Origin: JABSQH01 sp039194665
GTDB taxonomy: Bacteria > Actinomycetota > Acidimicrobiia > Acidimicrobiales > Ilumatobacteraceae
Direction of reading: 5' to 3'
DNA length: 10,884 bases
Assembly: GCA_039194665.1 (NCBI GenBank)
Contig: JBCCVW010000163.1
Location: 1 to 10,884 of the forward strand
Program-made: the position numbers and the translations under genes
In this document: positions 1-6,331 of the stretch, piece by piece
Position numbering within the stretch: position 1 is the first letter of the stretch
Layout of the letters: each line of letters starts with the position of its first letter
Notes under the pieces: model-generated
What the model saw: only the letters and a program-made list of their open reading frames with translations
Databases searched by the model: none
What the model was told of the DNA's origin: nothing

Positions 1-182
1 CGATCGTGCGCAAGCCGGTGGTGACGACCGGCACCGACGGTGGCGAAGCGATCGCCATTCACCCCGTCGGCAACCTGGCGATGAGCTGGGACCATCGTGC
101 CTTCGACGGTGCCTACGCCGCCAACTTCCTGCGGCGCGTGAAGGAGATCCTCGAAACCAAGGATTGGGCGACCGAGTTGTGA
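1..182 (+). CDS. 2-oxoacid dehydrogenase E2 component (dihydrolipoamide acyltransferase), C-terminal end
   Basis: Partial gene. The reading frame begins at base 3 and encodes the last 59 residues before the TGA at 180-182. The segment carries DHRAFDG, the DHRxxDG active-site signature of the E2 catalytic domain. Its histidine (codon 93-95) is the catalytic base for acyl transfer from the lipoyl arm to CoA. The preceding stretch, with GNLAMSW before the motif and a helical tail ending in ETKDWATEL, is typical of the extreme C-terminus of this family. The E2 builds the core of the pyruvate, 2-oxoglutarate or branched-chain dehydrogenase complex in the cytoplasm. The visible part cannot tell which; in actinobacteria an E2 next to lipB/lipA is often the sucB/dlaT type. 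The next gene makes the lipoyl cofactor this protein needs and starts inside its stop codon. Confidence 0.93.
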   Translation, partial: IVRKPVVTTGTDGGEAIAIHPVGNLAMSWDHRAFDGAYAANFLRRVKEILETKDWATEL

Positions 183-1864
183 CCGTCGACGTGTCCGCCG
201 AGCCGCTGCGCGTGCGCTGGCTCGGGCGCGTTCACTACCGCGAGGCGCTCGCCGTGCAGACGGCGCTGTTCGAACACGGCACGGGGCAACACCTCTTGCT
301 CGTCGAGCACCCGCACGTGTTCACGCACGGGCCGCGTGCCGACCTGGCGACCAACCTGCGGTGCGAGCCCGCAGCCGTCGGCGCCGAGCTCGTGCCGGTG
401 TCGCGCGGCGGCGACATCACCTACCACGGACCTGGCCAGCTCGTCGGCTACCCGATCATCAGCGTGGCCAACCACCTCGGCGCCGCCGAGCACGTCGCCA
501 ACGTCGAGCAGCTCCTGATCGATGCGCTCGGCGAGCTGGGTGTCGACGGCGCCGGCCGATTCCCTGGATACGCCGGCGTGTGGCTCGATCCCGGCACCGA
601 TCGGGCGCGCAAGATCGCCGCGATCGGCGTGCGCCTCAAGCGTGGTCGCACCATGCACGGGTTCGCGCTCAACGTCGACCCCGATATGGCGTATCTACGC
701 GAGCACATCGTGCCCTGCGGCATCGCCGAGCACCCCGTGACGTCGCTGGCTGAAGAAGGCGTCGACGTGCGCCTGTCCGAAGTGGCCGATGTAATCGCTG
801 TCGTGGCCGCCGACCGGTTCGCCGGTGGGGTCGCCGAGCGTCAAGACGTCGCCTGGCGACACGCCCGCGGCGACACCGACCTCGCCGCGTTCTCCCGTGG
901 TGTCGGTCCCGGGGAGGTCGTCAGGCCAGCTGGCGACCGAGCAGTGCGTCGGCTCAACGAGGCTGGCGTCGCCGAGGGGCTGTCGATCACCACACGCAAG
1001 CCCGAGTGGTTGCGCCCACGCGTCCATCACGGGCCCGAGGTGTTGTCGCTGAAGCGCACGATCCGCGACCTGGGCCTCGTCACCGTGTGCGAAGACGCTG
1101 GCTGCCCGAACCTGTCCGAATGCTGGAGCGATGGCACGGCCACATTCATGGTGCTCGGAGAGCGATGCACGCGCGCCTGTGGGTTCTGTCTCGTCGACAC
1201 CCGCCAGCCGATGGCACCGCAGCCCGACGAGCCGCAGCGCGTCGCCGCGGCGATCCAGGCGATGGATCTCGACCACGCCGTGCTCACCATGGTCGCCCGC
1301 GACGATCTCGCCGACGGCGGTATGGCCCATGTGGCGGCATGCGTCGAGGCGATTCGACTGGGCCGACCGGCGACGCAGGTGGAAACCTTGATCTCCGACG
1401 CCAAGGGCGATGATGCCGCCCTCGACCTGTTGTTCACGGTCCGTCCCGACGTGTTGAACCACAACGTGGAGACGGTCGCCCGGCTACAGCGGGCCGTGCG
1501 TCCGTCGGCTGGCTATGCGCGCTCACTCGGCGTGTTGGCGCGGGCCAAGGCGGCCGGGCTGACCACCAAGACCGGCTTCATGGTCGGCCTCGGCGAAACC
1601 GACGACGAAGTCACCGGGCTGCTCGCCGATCTCGCGGATCTCGGTGTCGACATCGTCACGATCGGCCAATACCTGCGGCCGACCACGACCCACTTGCCGA
1701 TCGCGCGATACGCCGAGCCGGCAGCGTTCGATCGGTGGAAACAAATCGGCGAGGGATTCGGCATCCGCCATGTGGAAGCCAGCCCGTTGACCCGATCGAG
1801 TTATCACGCCAAACGCGCTGCGCAGTCGGCCACGCCGGTGTCGATCGGTCGCGCGTCGACCTGA
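179..1864 (+). CDS. lipB/lipA: Fused octanoyltransferase LipB - lipoyl synthase LipA
   Basis: One uninterrupted frame encodes both enzymes of endogenous lipoate assembly. Residues 1 to about 215 are LipB, which moves octanoyl from acyl carrier protein to a lipoyl-domain lysine. It shows RGGDITYHGPGQL (76-88), the conserved Lys145 in RKIAAIGV and the catalytic Cys180 in IVPCGI. After a linker of about 40 residues, LipA (about 260-561) inserts two sulfurs. It has the auxiliary-cluster cysteines 304, 309 and 315 (CxxxxCxxxxxC), the radical-SAM triad 330, 334 and 337 (CTRACGFC) and the C-terminal RSSY (539-542), whose serine ligates the auxiliary cluster. All key residues of both halves are present, so both should work. 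I chose GTG at 179 because it forms a GTGA overlap with the E2 stop. An in-frame TTG at 164 is possible but sits directly against its only Shine-Dalgarno-like bases. Separate LipB and LipA are the norm; the fusion is unusual. Confidence 0.95.
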   Translation: MTVDVSAEPLRVRWLGRVHYREALAVQTALFEHGTGQHLLLVEHPHVFTHGPRADLATNLRCEPAAVGAELVPVSRGGDITYHGPGQLVGYPIISVANHLGAAEHVANVEQLLIDALGELGVDGAGRFPGYAGVWLDPGTDRARKIAAIGVRLKRGRTMHGFALNVDPDMAYLREHIVPCGIAEHPVTSLAEEGVDVRLSEVADVIAVVAADRFAGGVAERQDVAWRHARGDTDLAAFSRGVGPGEVVRPAGDRAVRRLNEAGVAEGLSITTRKPEWLRPRVHHGPEVLSLKRTIRDLGLVTVCEDAGCPNLSECWSDGTATFMVLGERCTRACGFCLVDTRQPMAPQPDEPQRVAAAIQAMDLDHAVLTMVARDDLADGGMAHVAACVEAIRLGRPATQVETLISDAKGDDAALDLLFTVRPDVLNHNVETVARLQRAVRPSAGYARSLGVLARAKAAGLTTKTGFMVGLGETDDEVTGLLADLADLGVDIVTIGQYLRPTTTHLPIARYAEPAAFDRWKQIGEGFGIRHVEASPLTRSSYHAKRAAQSATPVSIGRAST

Positions 1865-1877
1865 CCGATCAGCCTGA

Positions 1878-2696
1878 TCAGACGTCGCTCGGCGACGACG
1901 GCACCACCAACTCGGCGACGACCGCAGCGTGATCGCTGGGCCACACGGGCCCGTCATCGGTATCGACCGGCGAGGTTCCGGCGAGCCATGCCCGAATGGG
2001 GTTGCCGACCGGTTTGGGTCGCGGCCACGAGATCCCGAGATAGTCGATGCGGCGCTCTGGCCATGCGCTCTCAGCCACGTGGGGATTGTCGCGGCGCCAC
2101 GTGTTGCCCGGCCCGTCGCCCACCTGCTCCCACACGTCGCTCATCACGATGCCGTCGACTCCCGGCCGTCGCCCGGTGAAGATCCGCATCTCGTCGCTGT
2201 CGGCCACCGCGTTGAGATCGCCGCCCACGATCATCGGCAGGTCGTGCTCCGGATCGCCGCGATGCTCCACCACGCACTCGAGCACCCGTCTCACCTGGTG
2301 CTGGCGGGTGTGCGAGGCGTCGAATCGGTAGTCGAGGTGGGTGGCGGCGATCGGCCAGCTGCCCCAGGGCGTGGCCACCGCGGCGATCAACAACCGCCGG
2401 TAGCCGGGCTCGCCGTCGGCACCGGGCAGTCGCACGTCGGCGATGCGCTCGATCGGCCAGCGCGCCATGATGGCGTTGCCGAACGAGAACCCGTCGAACA
2501 GCACGGGTTCGGTGCGCACGACGTGCGCATCATGGCGTGCTGCCAGCATCTCGGCTTGGTCGGTCGTGGCGTCGGACCAGACTTCCTGGAAGCAAACGAC
2601 GTCGGGCGCTTCAGCACGCAGCACCGCGTCGATGGCTGCGGACCGCCGTTCATGATCGCCGAACCGCCACCAGAGGTTCCACGTCATCACGCGCAT
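1878..2696 (-). CDS. Endonuclease/exonuclease/phosphatase (EEP) family protein
   Basis: 272 residues of the metal-dependent EEP (DNase I/exonuclease III/sphingomyelinase-like) fold, which cleaves phosphodiester or phosphomonoester bonds. Family motifs appear in order: MTWNLW with metal-site Asn7, FQEVW with metal-binding Glu38, ATHLDYR with His120, GGDLNA with Asp160 and Asn162, RIDYL with Asp218, and SDHAAV with the catalytic Asp255-His256 pair. There is no signal peptide or membrane segment, so it is probably cytoplasmic. The substrate (nucleic acid, lipid head group or phosphorylated metabolite) cannot be read from the sequence. The frame is open further upstream, but the family always begins right at the MRVMTWN strand. 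The ATG at 2696 also lies 7 nt after a TACCGT -10 box, suggesting a leaderless transcript. It converges on the lipB/lipA fusion with a 13-nt gap and diverges from the SWIM gene. Confidence 0.88.
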   Translation of the reverse strand: MRVMTWNLWWRFGDHERRSAAIDAVLRAEAPDVVCFQEVWSDATTDQAEMLAARHDAHVVRTEPVLFDGFSFGNAIMARWPIERIADVRLPGADGEPGYRRLLIAAVATPWGSWPIAATHLDYRFDASHTRQHQVRRVLECVVEHRGDPEHDLPMIVGGDLNAVADSDEMRIFTGRRPGVDGIVMSDVWEQVGDGPGNTWRRDNPHVAESAWPERRIDYLGISWPRPKPVGNPIRAWLAGTSPVDTDDGPVWPSDHAAVVAELVVPSSPSDV

Positions 2697-2739
2697 GCTG
2701 CGCACGGTACTGCCAGCGCATTGTGCGCGAGCGCAGCAT
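2695..2739. repeat. Perfect 9-bp inverted repeat spanning the EEP promoter
   Basis: The arms are ATGCTGCGC (2695-2703) and GCGCAGCAT (2731-2739), with a 27-nt spacer. The spacer holds the -10 box of the minus-strand gene and a smaller inverted repeat, GCGCA-TTG-TGCGC (2716-2728). The left arm includes part of the EEP start codon. This could be an operator bound by a dimeric regulator or two dimers, or a chance match in GC-rich DNA. Confidence 0.4.
2704..2709 (-). promoter_or_regulatory. Candidate -10 box of leaderless EEP gene
   Basis: Read on the minus strand this is TACCGT, matching TANNNT, followed by 7 nt and then the ATG at 2696. That spacing places the transcription start on or next to the start codon, as in leaderless actinobacterial genes. 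No clear -35 lies 16-18 nt upstream. Confidence 0.5.
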
Positions 2740-2766
2740 CGACCCGGGGGGCGCGCACCCCATCGG

Positions 2767-2772
2767 TACGCT
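2767..2772 (+). promoter_or_regulatory. Candidate -10 box of the SWIM-DUF5691-MoxR-DUF5682-VWA operon
   Basis: TACGCT (TANNNT) followed by 6 nt and the ATG at 2779. The spacing predicts a leaderless message and is the main reason for choosing 2779 as the start of the SWIM gene. No convincing -35 hexamer is visible. Confidence 0.5.
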
Positions 2773-2778
2773 CGACCC

Positions 2779-4305
2779 ATGGCCCCGGGCGACGACGGCG
2801 CACGCACTGCACCGGTCGGTCCGATGGCGTGGTCCGACGAACAGGTCGAGTCGTTGGCCCCATCGCCGTCGGCGATGAGCGCAGCACGTCAGCTGGCGGC
2901 GCCCAGTCGGTGGCGTTCGACCGGAGCGGACGAACGAGGTGTGTGGGGCACGTTGCAGGGCACCGGAAGGGAGCCGTACGAGATCGTGGTCGACCACGTC
3001 GACGTGATCGTTCGCTGCTCGTGTCCGAGCCGTCAGGTGCCGTGCAAGCACGCGTTGGCACTGCTGCTGTTGTTCGCCAGCGGTCGCATCGGCTCGGCGG
3101 CTCCGCCGCGCCGCGTCCGGACCTGGCTCGACGGCCGGCAGGCCGCAGCTGGGCCGCACGACGCAGCCGACCCCGGCGCGCCGAGCGAGGTTGCGCGACC
3201 TGGCGCAGGTGATGCGTCGACCGGCGACACCGGTGATGCCGGCAGTGATGGTCGCCCGACAGCGGGCGTCGACGCCGACGCTGGCAACCCCGCGCCAGCG
3301 CCACCGCCGCGCGATGAACTCGACCGTGCGCGCAACGAGCGCGTGGAGTCGATGTATGGCGGTCTCGTCGAACTCGACCGATGGCTCGAAGATCGCGTGC
3401 GCACCGGTCTTGCCGACCCGTCGCTGGCCGACTATGCCACGTGGGATCAGCTCGCCAGTCGACTCGTCGACGCCAAGGCCGGAAGCTTGGCCAACCGCAT
3501 CCGCCGTTTGGCTGGCCGCGTCGGACTCGACGCCGACTGGCACGATCAGATGCTCGCCGAGCTCGGCGTGCTCCACTTGCTCGCCCAAGCCGGACGCCGG
3601 CTCGGCGAGTTGCCACCGGCCACCGCCGACGCGGTTGCCACCACGATCGGCTGGCAGGTGCGGACCGCCGACGTGCTCGCCAGCGTGCCCGAAACCGACC
3701 ACTGGTTCGTCGCCGGCCGCAACGACACCCGTGAGGACCGCATCGAGGTGCGTCGCTACTGGCTGTACGGCGTCACATCGCAGCGGTGGGCGTTGGTGCT
3801 TGCGTTCGCGGCCTATCAGCAATCGCTCGACGACACGTTCGCTGTCGGCGACACGATCAACGCTGATCTCCATCGGTATCCCGGCAACGCGCTGCGGGCC
3901 CTACTCGGCCGTTGCCACGACGACGGGTTGGCCATCACCGACGCGCCGACGGCGACCGTGGGCACGATCGACGAGGCGCTCGCCGCGGCCGGTGACCTGC
4001 TCGCCGCCCAGCCGTGGCTCGACCGAGTGCCGATGCTCTTTCGGGCGGCCGTCGCCCAACGCGGCGAGCAGCGATTCGTCACCGATGAACACGGCAGTGT
4101 GCCGCTGGCACTGGCACCGACGACCGGGCGTGGTGTCGGCGCATGGACGACACTGCTGGCCACGACGGGGGGTGCGCCCGCCGACATCGCTGCCGAGTGG
4201 ACGCCCGACGGCATCGTGCCGCTCGCGGTCCACGCCCTCGCGCGTCACGGGCCCGCCCGGTCTCACGATCTCGGTCGACGCGCCGACGCGTCGTTCGTCG
4301 CATGA
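2779..4305 (+). CDS. SWIM zinc-finger protein, first gene of the MoxR-VWA operon
   Basis: 508 residues. A SWIM zinc finger lies at residues 80-91 (CSCPSRQVPCKH): ligands Cys80, Cys82, Cys89 and His91 in a CxCx6CxH pattern, followed by a hydrophobic helix (ALALLLLF). SWIM fingers bind DNA or proteins. The preceding segment (WSDEQVESLAPSPSA, then a WGTLQGTG strand) matches the usual N-terminus of operon-encoded SWIM proteins. Residues about 115-175 are a low-complexity Ala/Gly/Asp/Pro linker. The rest is mostly helical, with a conserved-looking ELDRWLEDRVRTGLA segment, and has no recognisable catalytic motif. The frame opens at 2695, but the ATG at 2779 has a leaderless -10 box; the ATG at 2824, just before the conserved part, is the alternative. 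Its stop overlaps the next start (ATGA), so it is translationally coupled. From memory, E. coli YehQ is the nearest described relative. A target-recognition role is inference. Confidence 0.88.
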   Translation: MAPGDDGARTAPVGPMAWSDEQVESLAPSPSAMSAARQLAAPSRWRSTGADERGVWGTLQGTGREPYEIVVDHVDVIVRCSCPSRQVPCKHALALLLLFASGRIGSAAPPRRVRTWLDGRQAAAGPHDAADPGAPSEVARPGAGDASTGDTGDAGSDGRPTAGVDADAGNPAPAPPPRDELDRARNERVESMYGGLVELDRWLEDRVRTGLADPSLADYATWDQLASRLVDAKAGSLANRIRRLAGRVGLDADWHDQMLAELGVLHLLAQAGRRLGELPPATADAVATTIGWQVRTADVLASVPETDHWFVAGRNDTREDRIEVRRYWLYGVTSQRWALVLAFAAYQQSLDDTFAVGDTINADLHRYPGNALRALLGRCHDDGLAITDAPTATVGTIDEALAAAGDLLAAQPWLDRVPMLFRAAVAQRGEQRFVTDEHGSVPLALAPTTGRGVGAWTTLLATTGGAPADIAAEWTPDGIVPLAVHALARHGPARSHDLGRRADASFVA

Positions 4306-5249
4306 CATCCGGCCAGCCATCCGACGCGGTCGGCGCCGACGCCATACCGAACGTCGATCCGGCGTCGGCGACCGATCTCGCCGTCCGCTGGCAGGAATTG
4401 GTCACCGTGGCGCTCTTGGGCACCGACCGGCGCGACCCGCCCGTCGGACACACGGTGATCGACGATCTGGTCGCCGATGCCCAACACACCCGCCCGGCGG
4501 CGAGCCTGCTCGCGCAGGCGGCAGCGCTCACTGCGGCGCGGCGTGCCGGAGGGCGTGCCGCGCCGCCGCTCGATCCGTTCGCGCCACCACCTGAAGACGA
4601 ACGTCCAACGTGTCCTGCTGCCGCAGTGACGCGGTGGCGACATGTCGTTGCAGTGTGGCCCGTGCTCGAGGACGAGTGGCTGCTCTGTGTCATCGGCGGC
4701 GGATGGCGTGTCGATCCAGCCCTGGTTCCCGAGCTGCTGCTCCGTCACCGCCGCGACATGGCACACCTGATGCTGGTCGATGCTGCCGCCGGCCCGCTCG
4801 CGCGCTGGCTGGTCGACATCGACGACGATCTCAACGCGGCCGTCGGGTCGCGGCTGGCGCGCATCCAACGGCGTGATCAGCTGGGCATCCAACCGGGTGC
4901 GCACGGCGGTGACGTCGCTGCGTTGCTACCGCCGCTGCCGATTCCCGAACCGCTCGACGATTGGCGTAACCGCGACCTCCACGAAGTGACCGATCGCCTG
5001 CTCGACGGCGTGCGCAGCGGTCGGCTCGTCGGCACCCATCGCTCCGTGCTCGTCAATCTGGTCGCCAGAGTTGCCGCCGACGCGGACGGTCTCCGCGAAC
5101 TCGGACGTGCACTGGGTCGGCTCGATCCCCTCGACCCTGCGGTCCCGCTCGCCGCATCGCTCGCCGACCTGGCGATGACCCGTGCCGGCATGCTCGACGA
5201 GTTGGCCGCGGTCGGTGGTGGCACCGTCTCGGTAGGTTCGGGCTCATGA
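4302..5249 (+). CDS. DUF5691-type protein
   Basis: 315 residues with no known catalytic motif. I assign it to DUF5691 from the N-terminal signature WQELVTVALLGTDRR (residues 30-44), the WPVLEDEWLLCVIGGGWRVDP segment in the middle, and its place between a SWIM gene and a MoxR gene, where this family is usually found. The rest is rich in Ala, Leu and Arg and looks like consecutive helices, plausibly a HEAT-like scaffold; that is inference. No signal peptide or membrane segment is seen. Family members I recall are longer, so this may be a shortened form. The ATG at 4302 overlaps the SWIM stop as ATGA, and its own stop overlaps the MoxR start in the same way. The frame is open upstream to 4143, but that part lies inside the SWIM gene and is Arg-rich shadow sequence. 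Function unknown. Confidence 0.8.
   Translation: MTSGQPSDAVGADAIPNVDPASATDLAVRWQELVTVALLGTDRRDPPVGHTVIDDLVADAQHTRPAASLLAQAAALTAARRAGGRAAPPLDPFAPPPEDERPTCPAAAVTRWRHVVAVWPVLEDEWLLCVIGGGWRVDPALVPELLLRHRRDMAHLMLVDAAAGPLARWLVDIDDDLNAAVGSRLARIQRRDQLGIQPGAHGGDVAALLPPLPIPEPLDDWRNRDLHEVTDRLLDGVRSGRLVGTHRSVLVNLVARVAADADGLRELGRALGRLDPLDPAVPLAASLADLAMTRAGMLDELAAVGGGTVSVGSGS
5233..5238 (+). promoter_or_regulatory. Candidate internal -10 box before the MoxR ATPase gene
   Basis: TAGGTT (TANNNT) ends 7 nt before the ATG at 5246, the same geometry as at the other transcription-unit starts in this window. It lies inside the 3' end of the DUF5691 gene. It could let the MoxR-DUF5682-VWA trio be transcribed separately as a leaderless message, or the AGG in it could simply act as a weak ribosome-binding site. 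Confidence 0.3.
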
Positions 5250-6331
5250 CCGCCGCCGATGTGCTGCGACCACATGCCGAGGTGCAGTACGCCGCCGAGC
5301 TCGCCGCGCTCGAGCATGTCGACGACCGACCGCGCCCTCCCGGCTGGCGCCGGTCACCCTGGGCGGTCGTGCGCTACATGTTGGGCGGTGAGCTGTCCGA
5401 TGGCACGGTGATCACGCCGAAGTACGTCGGGCGCCAGCGCTTGATCGAGGTGGCGGTGGCCACGTTGGCGACGGATCGTGCGTTGTTGCTGCTCGGTGTG
5501 CCGGGGACGGCCAAAACCTGGGTCAGCGAGCATCTCGCGGCGGCGATCAGCCACGACTCCACGTTGCTCGTACAGGGCACCGCGGGCACCACTGAAGAAA
5601 CGTTGCGCTACGGCTGGAACTATGCCCAGCTCCTCGCGGCCGGTCCGTCCGAAGACGCACTGGTGCCGGGTCCGGTCATGCGCGGGATGCGTCGAGGGGC
5701 CGTGGTGCGCGTCGAAGAACTCACGCGAATGGCCCCGGAAGTGCAGGATGCGCTCGTCACCGTGTTGTCCGAAAAGGTGTTGCCGATCGCCGAACTCGAC
5801 ACCGAAGTCGCCGCCGTCCGCGGGTTCAACGTCGTGGCCACCGCCAACGATCGCGATCGTGGCGTCAACGAGATCTCCAGCGCATTGCGCCGCCGGTTCA
5901 ACACCGTGGTACTCCCGCTCCCGGCAACGATCGACGAAGAGATCGACATCGTGCAACGCCGTGTCGACGAACTCGGATCGGCGCTGGCGTTGCCAGCGGT
6001 TGCTTCGGCGAGCGACGAGATCCGACGGGTGGTCACTGTGTTCCGCGAGCTCCGCGGCGGGGCGACGCTCGACGAGCGCGTTGCGCTCAAGGTACCCAGC
6101 GGCACGCTGTCGACAGCCGAAGCGATCTCGGTGGTCACGGGCGGGCTCACCCTGGCCGCCCACTTCGGCGACGGAACGCTGCGGCCCGGTGACCTCGCTG
6201 GAGGCATCGTGGGAGCGGTCGTCGCCGACCCGAGCAACGATGCGCTGGCGTGGCGCGAGTACCTCGAGACCGTGGTCCGCGACCGGCCCGACTGGGGCGA
6301 GTTCTACGAGGCCTGTCGCGCCCTCGAATGA
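5246..6331 (+). CDS. MoxR-type AAA+ ATPase
   Basis: 361 residues. The Walker A loop is GVPGTAKT (84-91, with Lys90 and Thr91). The Walker B region is AVVRVEELTRM, where the usual Asp-Glu pair is Glu157-Glu158, followed by the MoxR-type PEVQDALVTVLSEK. Sensor 1 is Asn201 in VVATAND. Arginine-finger candidates are Arg215-Arg217 in SALRRRFN. The C-terminal part is the helical lid. MoxR ATPases form hexamers and usually act with a VWA partner to remodel or insert cofactors into target proteins (for example CbbQ/CbbO, NorQ/NorD, RavA/ViaA); the VWA partner here is two genes downstream. The N-terminal 50 residues before the AAA core (MTAADVLRPHAEVQYAAEL) are typical of this subfamily, and E. coli YehL is the relative I recall. 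The start overlaps the DUF5691 stop and the stop overlaps the DUF5682 start, both as ATGA. Confidence 0.93.
   Translation: MTAADVLRPHAEVQYAAELAALEHVDDRPRPPGWRRSPWAVVRYMLGGELSDGTVITPKYVGRQRLIEVAVATLATDRALLLLGVPGTAKTWVSEHLAAAISHDSTLLVQGTAGTTEETLRYGWNYAQLLAAGPSEDALVPGPVMRGMRRGAVVRVEELTRMAPEVQDALVTVLSEKVLPIAELDTEVAAVRGFNVVATANDRDRGVNEISSALRRRFNTVVLPLPATIDEEIDIVQRRVDELGSALALPAVASASDEIRRVVTVFRELRGGATLDERVALKVPSGTLSTAEAISVVTGGLTLAAHFGDGTLRPGDLAGGIVGAVVADPSNDALAWREYLETVVRDRPDWGEFYEACRALE

Larger units (their letters stand above)
2697..2778. promoter_or_regulatory. Divergent intergenic region between the EEP gene and the SWIM operon
   Basis: 82 bp between two outward-facing start codons. It contains a candidate -10 box for each direction, a perfect 9-bp inverted repeat whose arms are at 2695-2703 and 2731-2739, a smaller inverted repeat nested inside it (2716-2720 and 2724-2728, 3-nt spacer), and a G-run/C-run pair near 2745-2761. 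No good TTGACA-like -35 was seen for either direction. The arrangement fits a short shared regulatory region, but no protein binding site of known type is recognised. Confidence 0.6.

Noticed and set aside
164..178. TTG at 164 as start of the LipB-LipA fusion
   Set aside because: The only Shine-Dalgarno-like bases (159-163) abut it directly, and the GTG at 179 gives a standard GTGA coupling with the E2 stop.
1867..1879. GATCAG-C-CTGATC palindrome between the convergent lipB/lipA and EEP genes, considered as a bidirectional terminator
   Set aside because: The one-base spacer leaves at most a 5-bp stem, with no T-run on either side.
1929..3212. Long plus-strand open frame opposite the EEP gene
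   Set aside because: The minus strand has the complete set of EEP catalytic motifs. The plus frame has no domain, and runs across the divergent promoter into the SWIM gene.
2650..3873. Long minus-strand open frame (over 400 codons) opposite the SWIM gene
   Set aside because: It is antisense to a gene with a clear zinc-finger motif, is rich in Arg/Ala, and has no recognisable domain. Long shadow frames are expected in GC-rich DNA.
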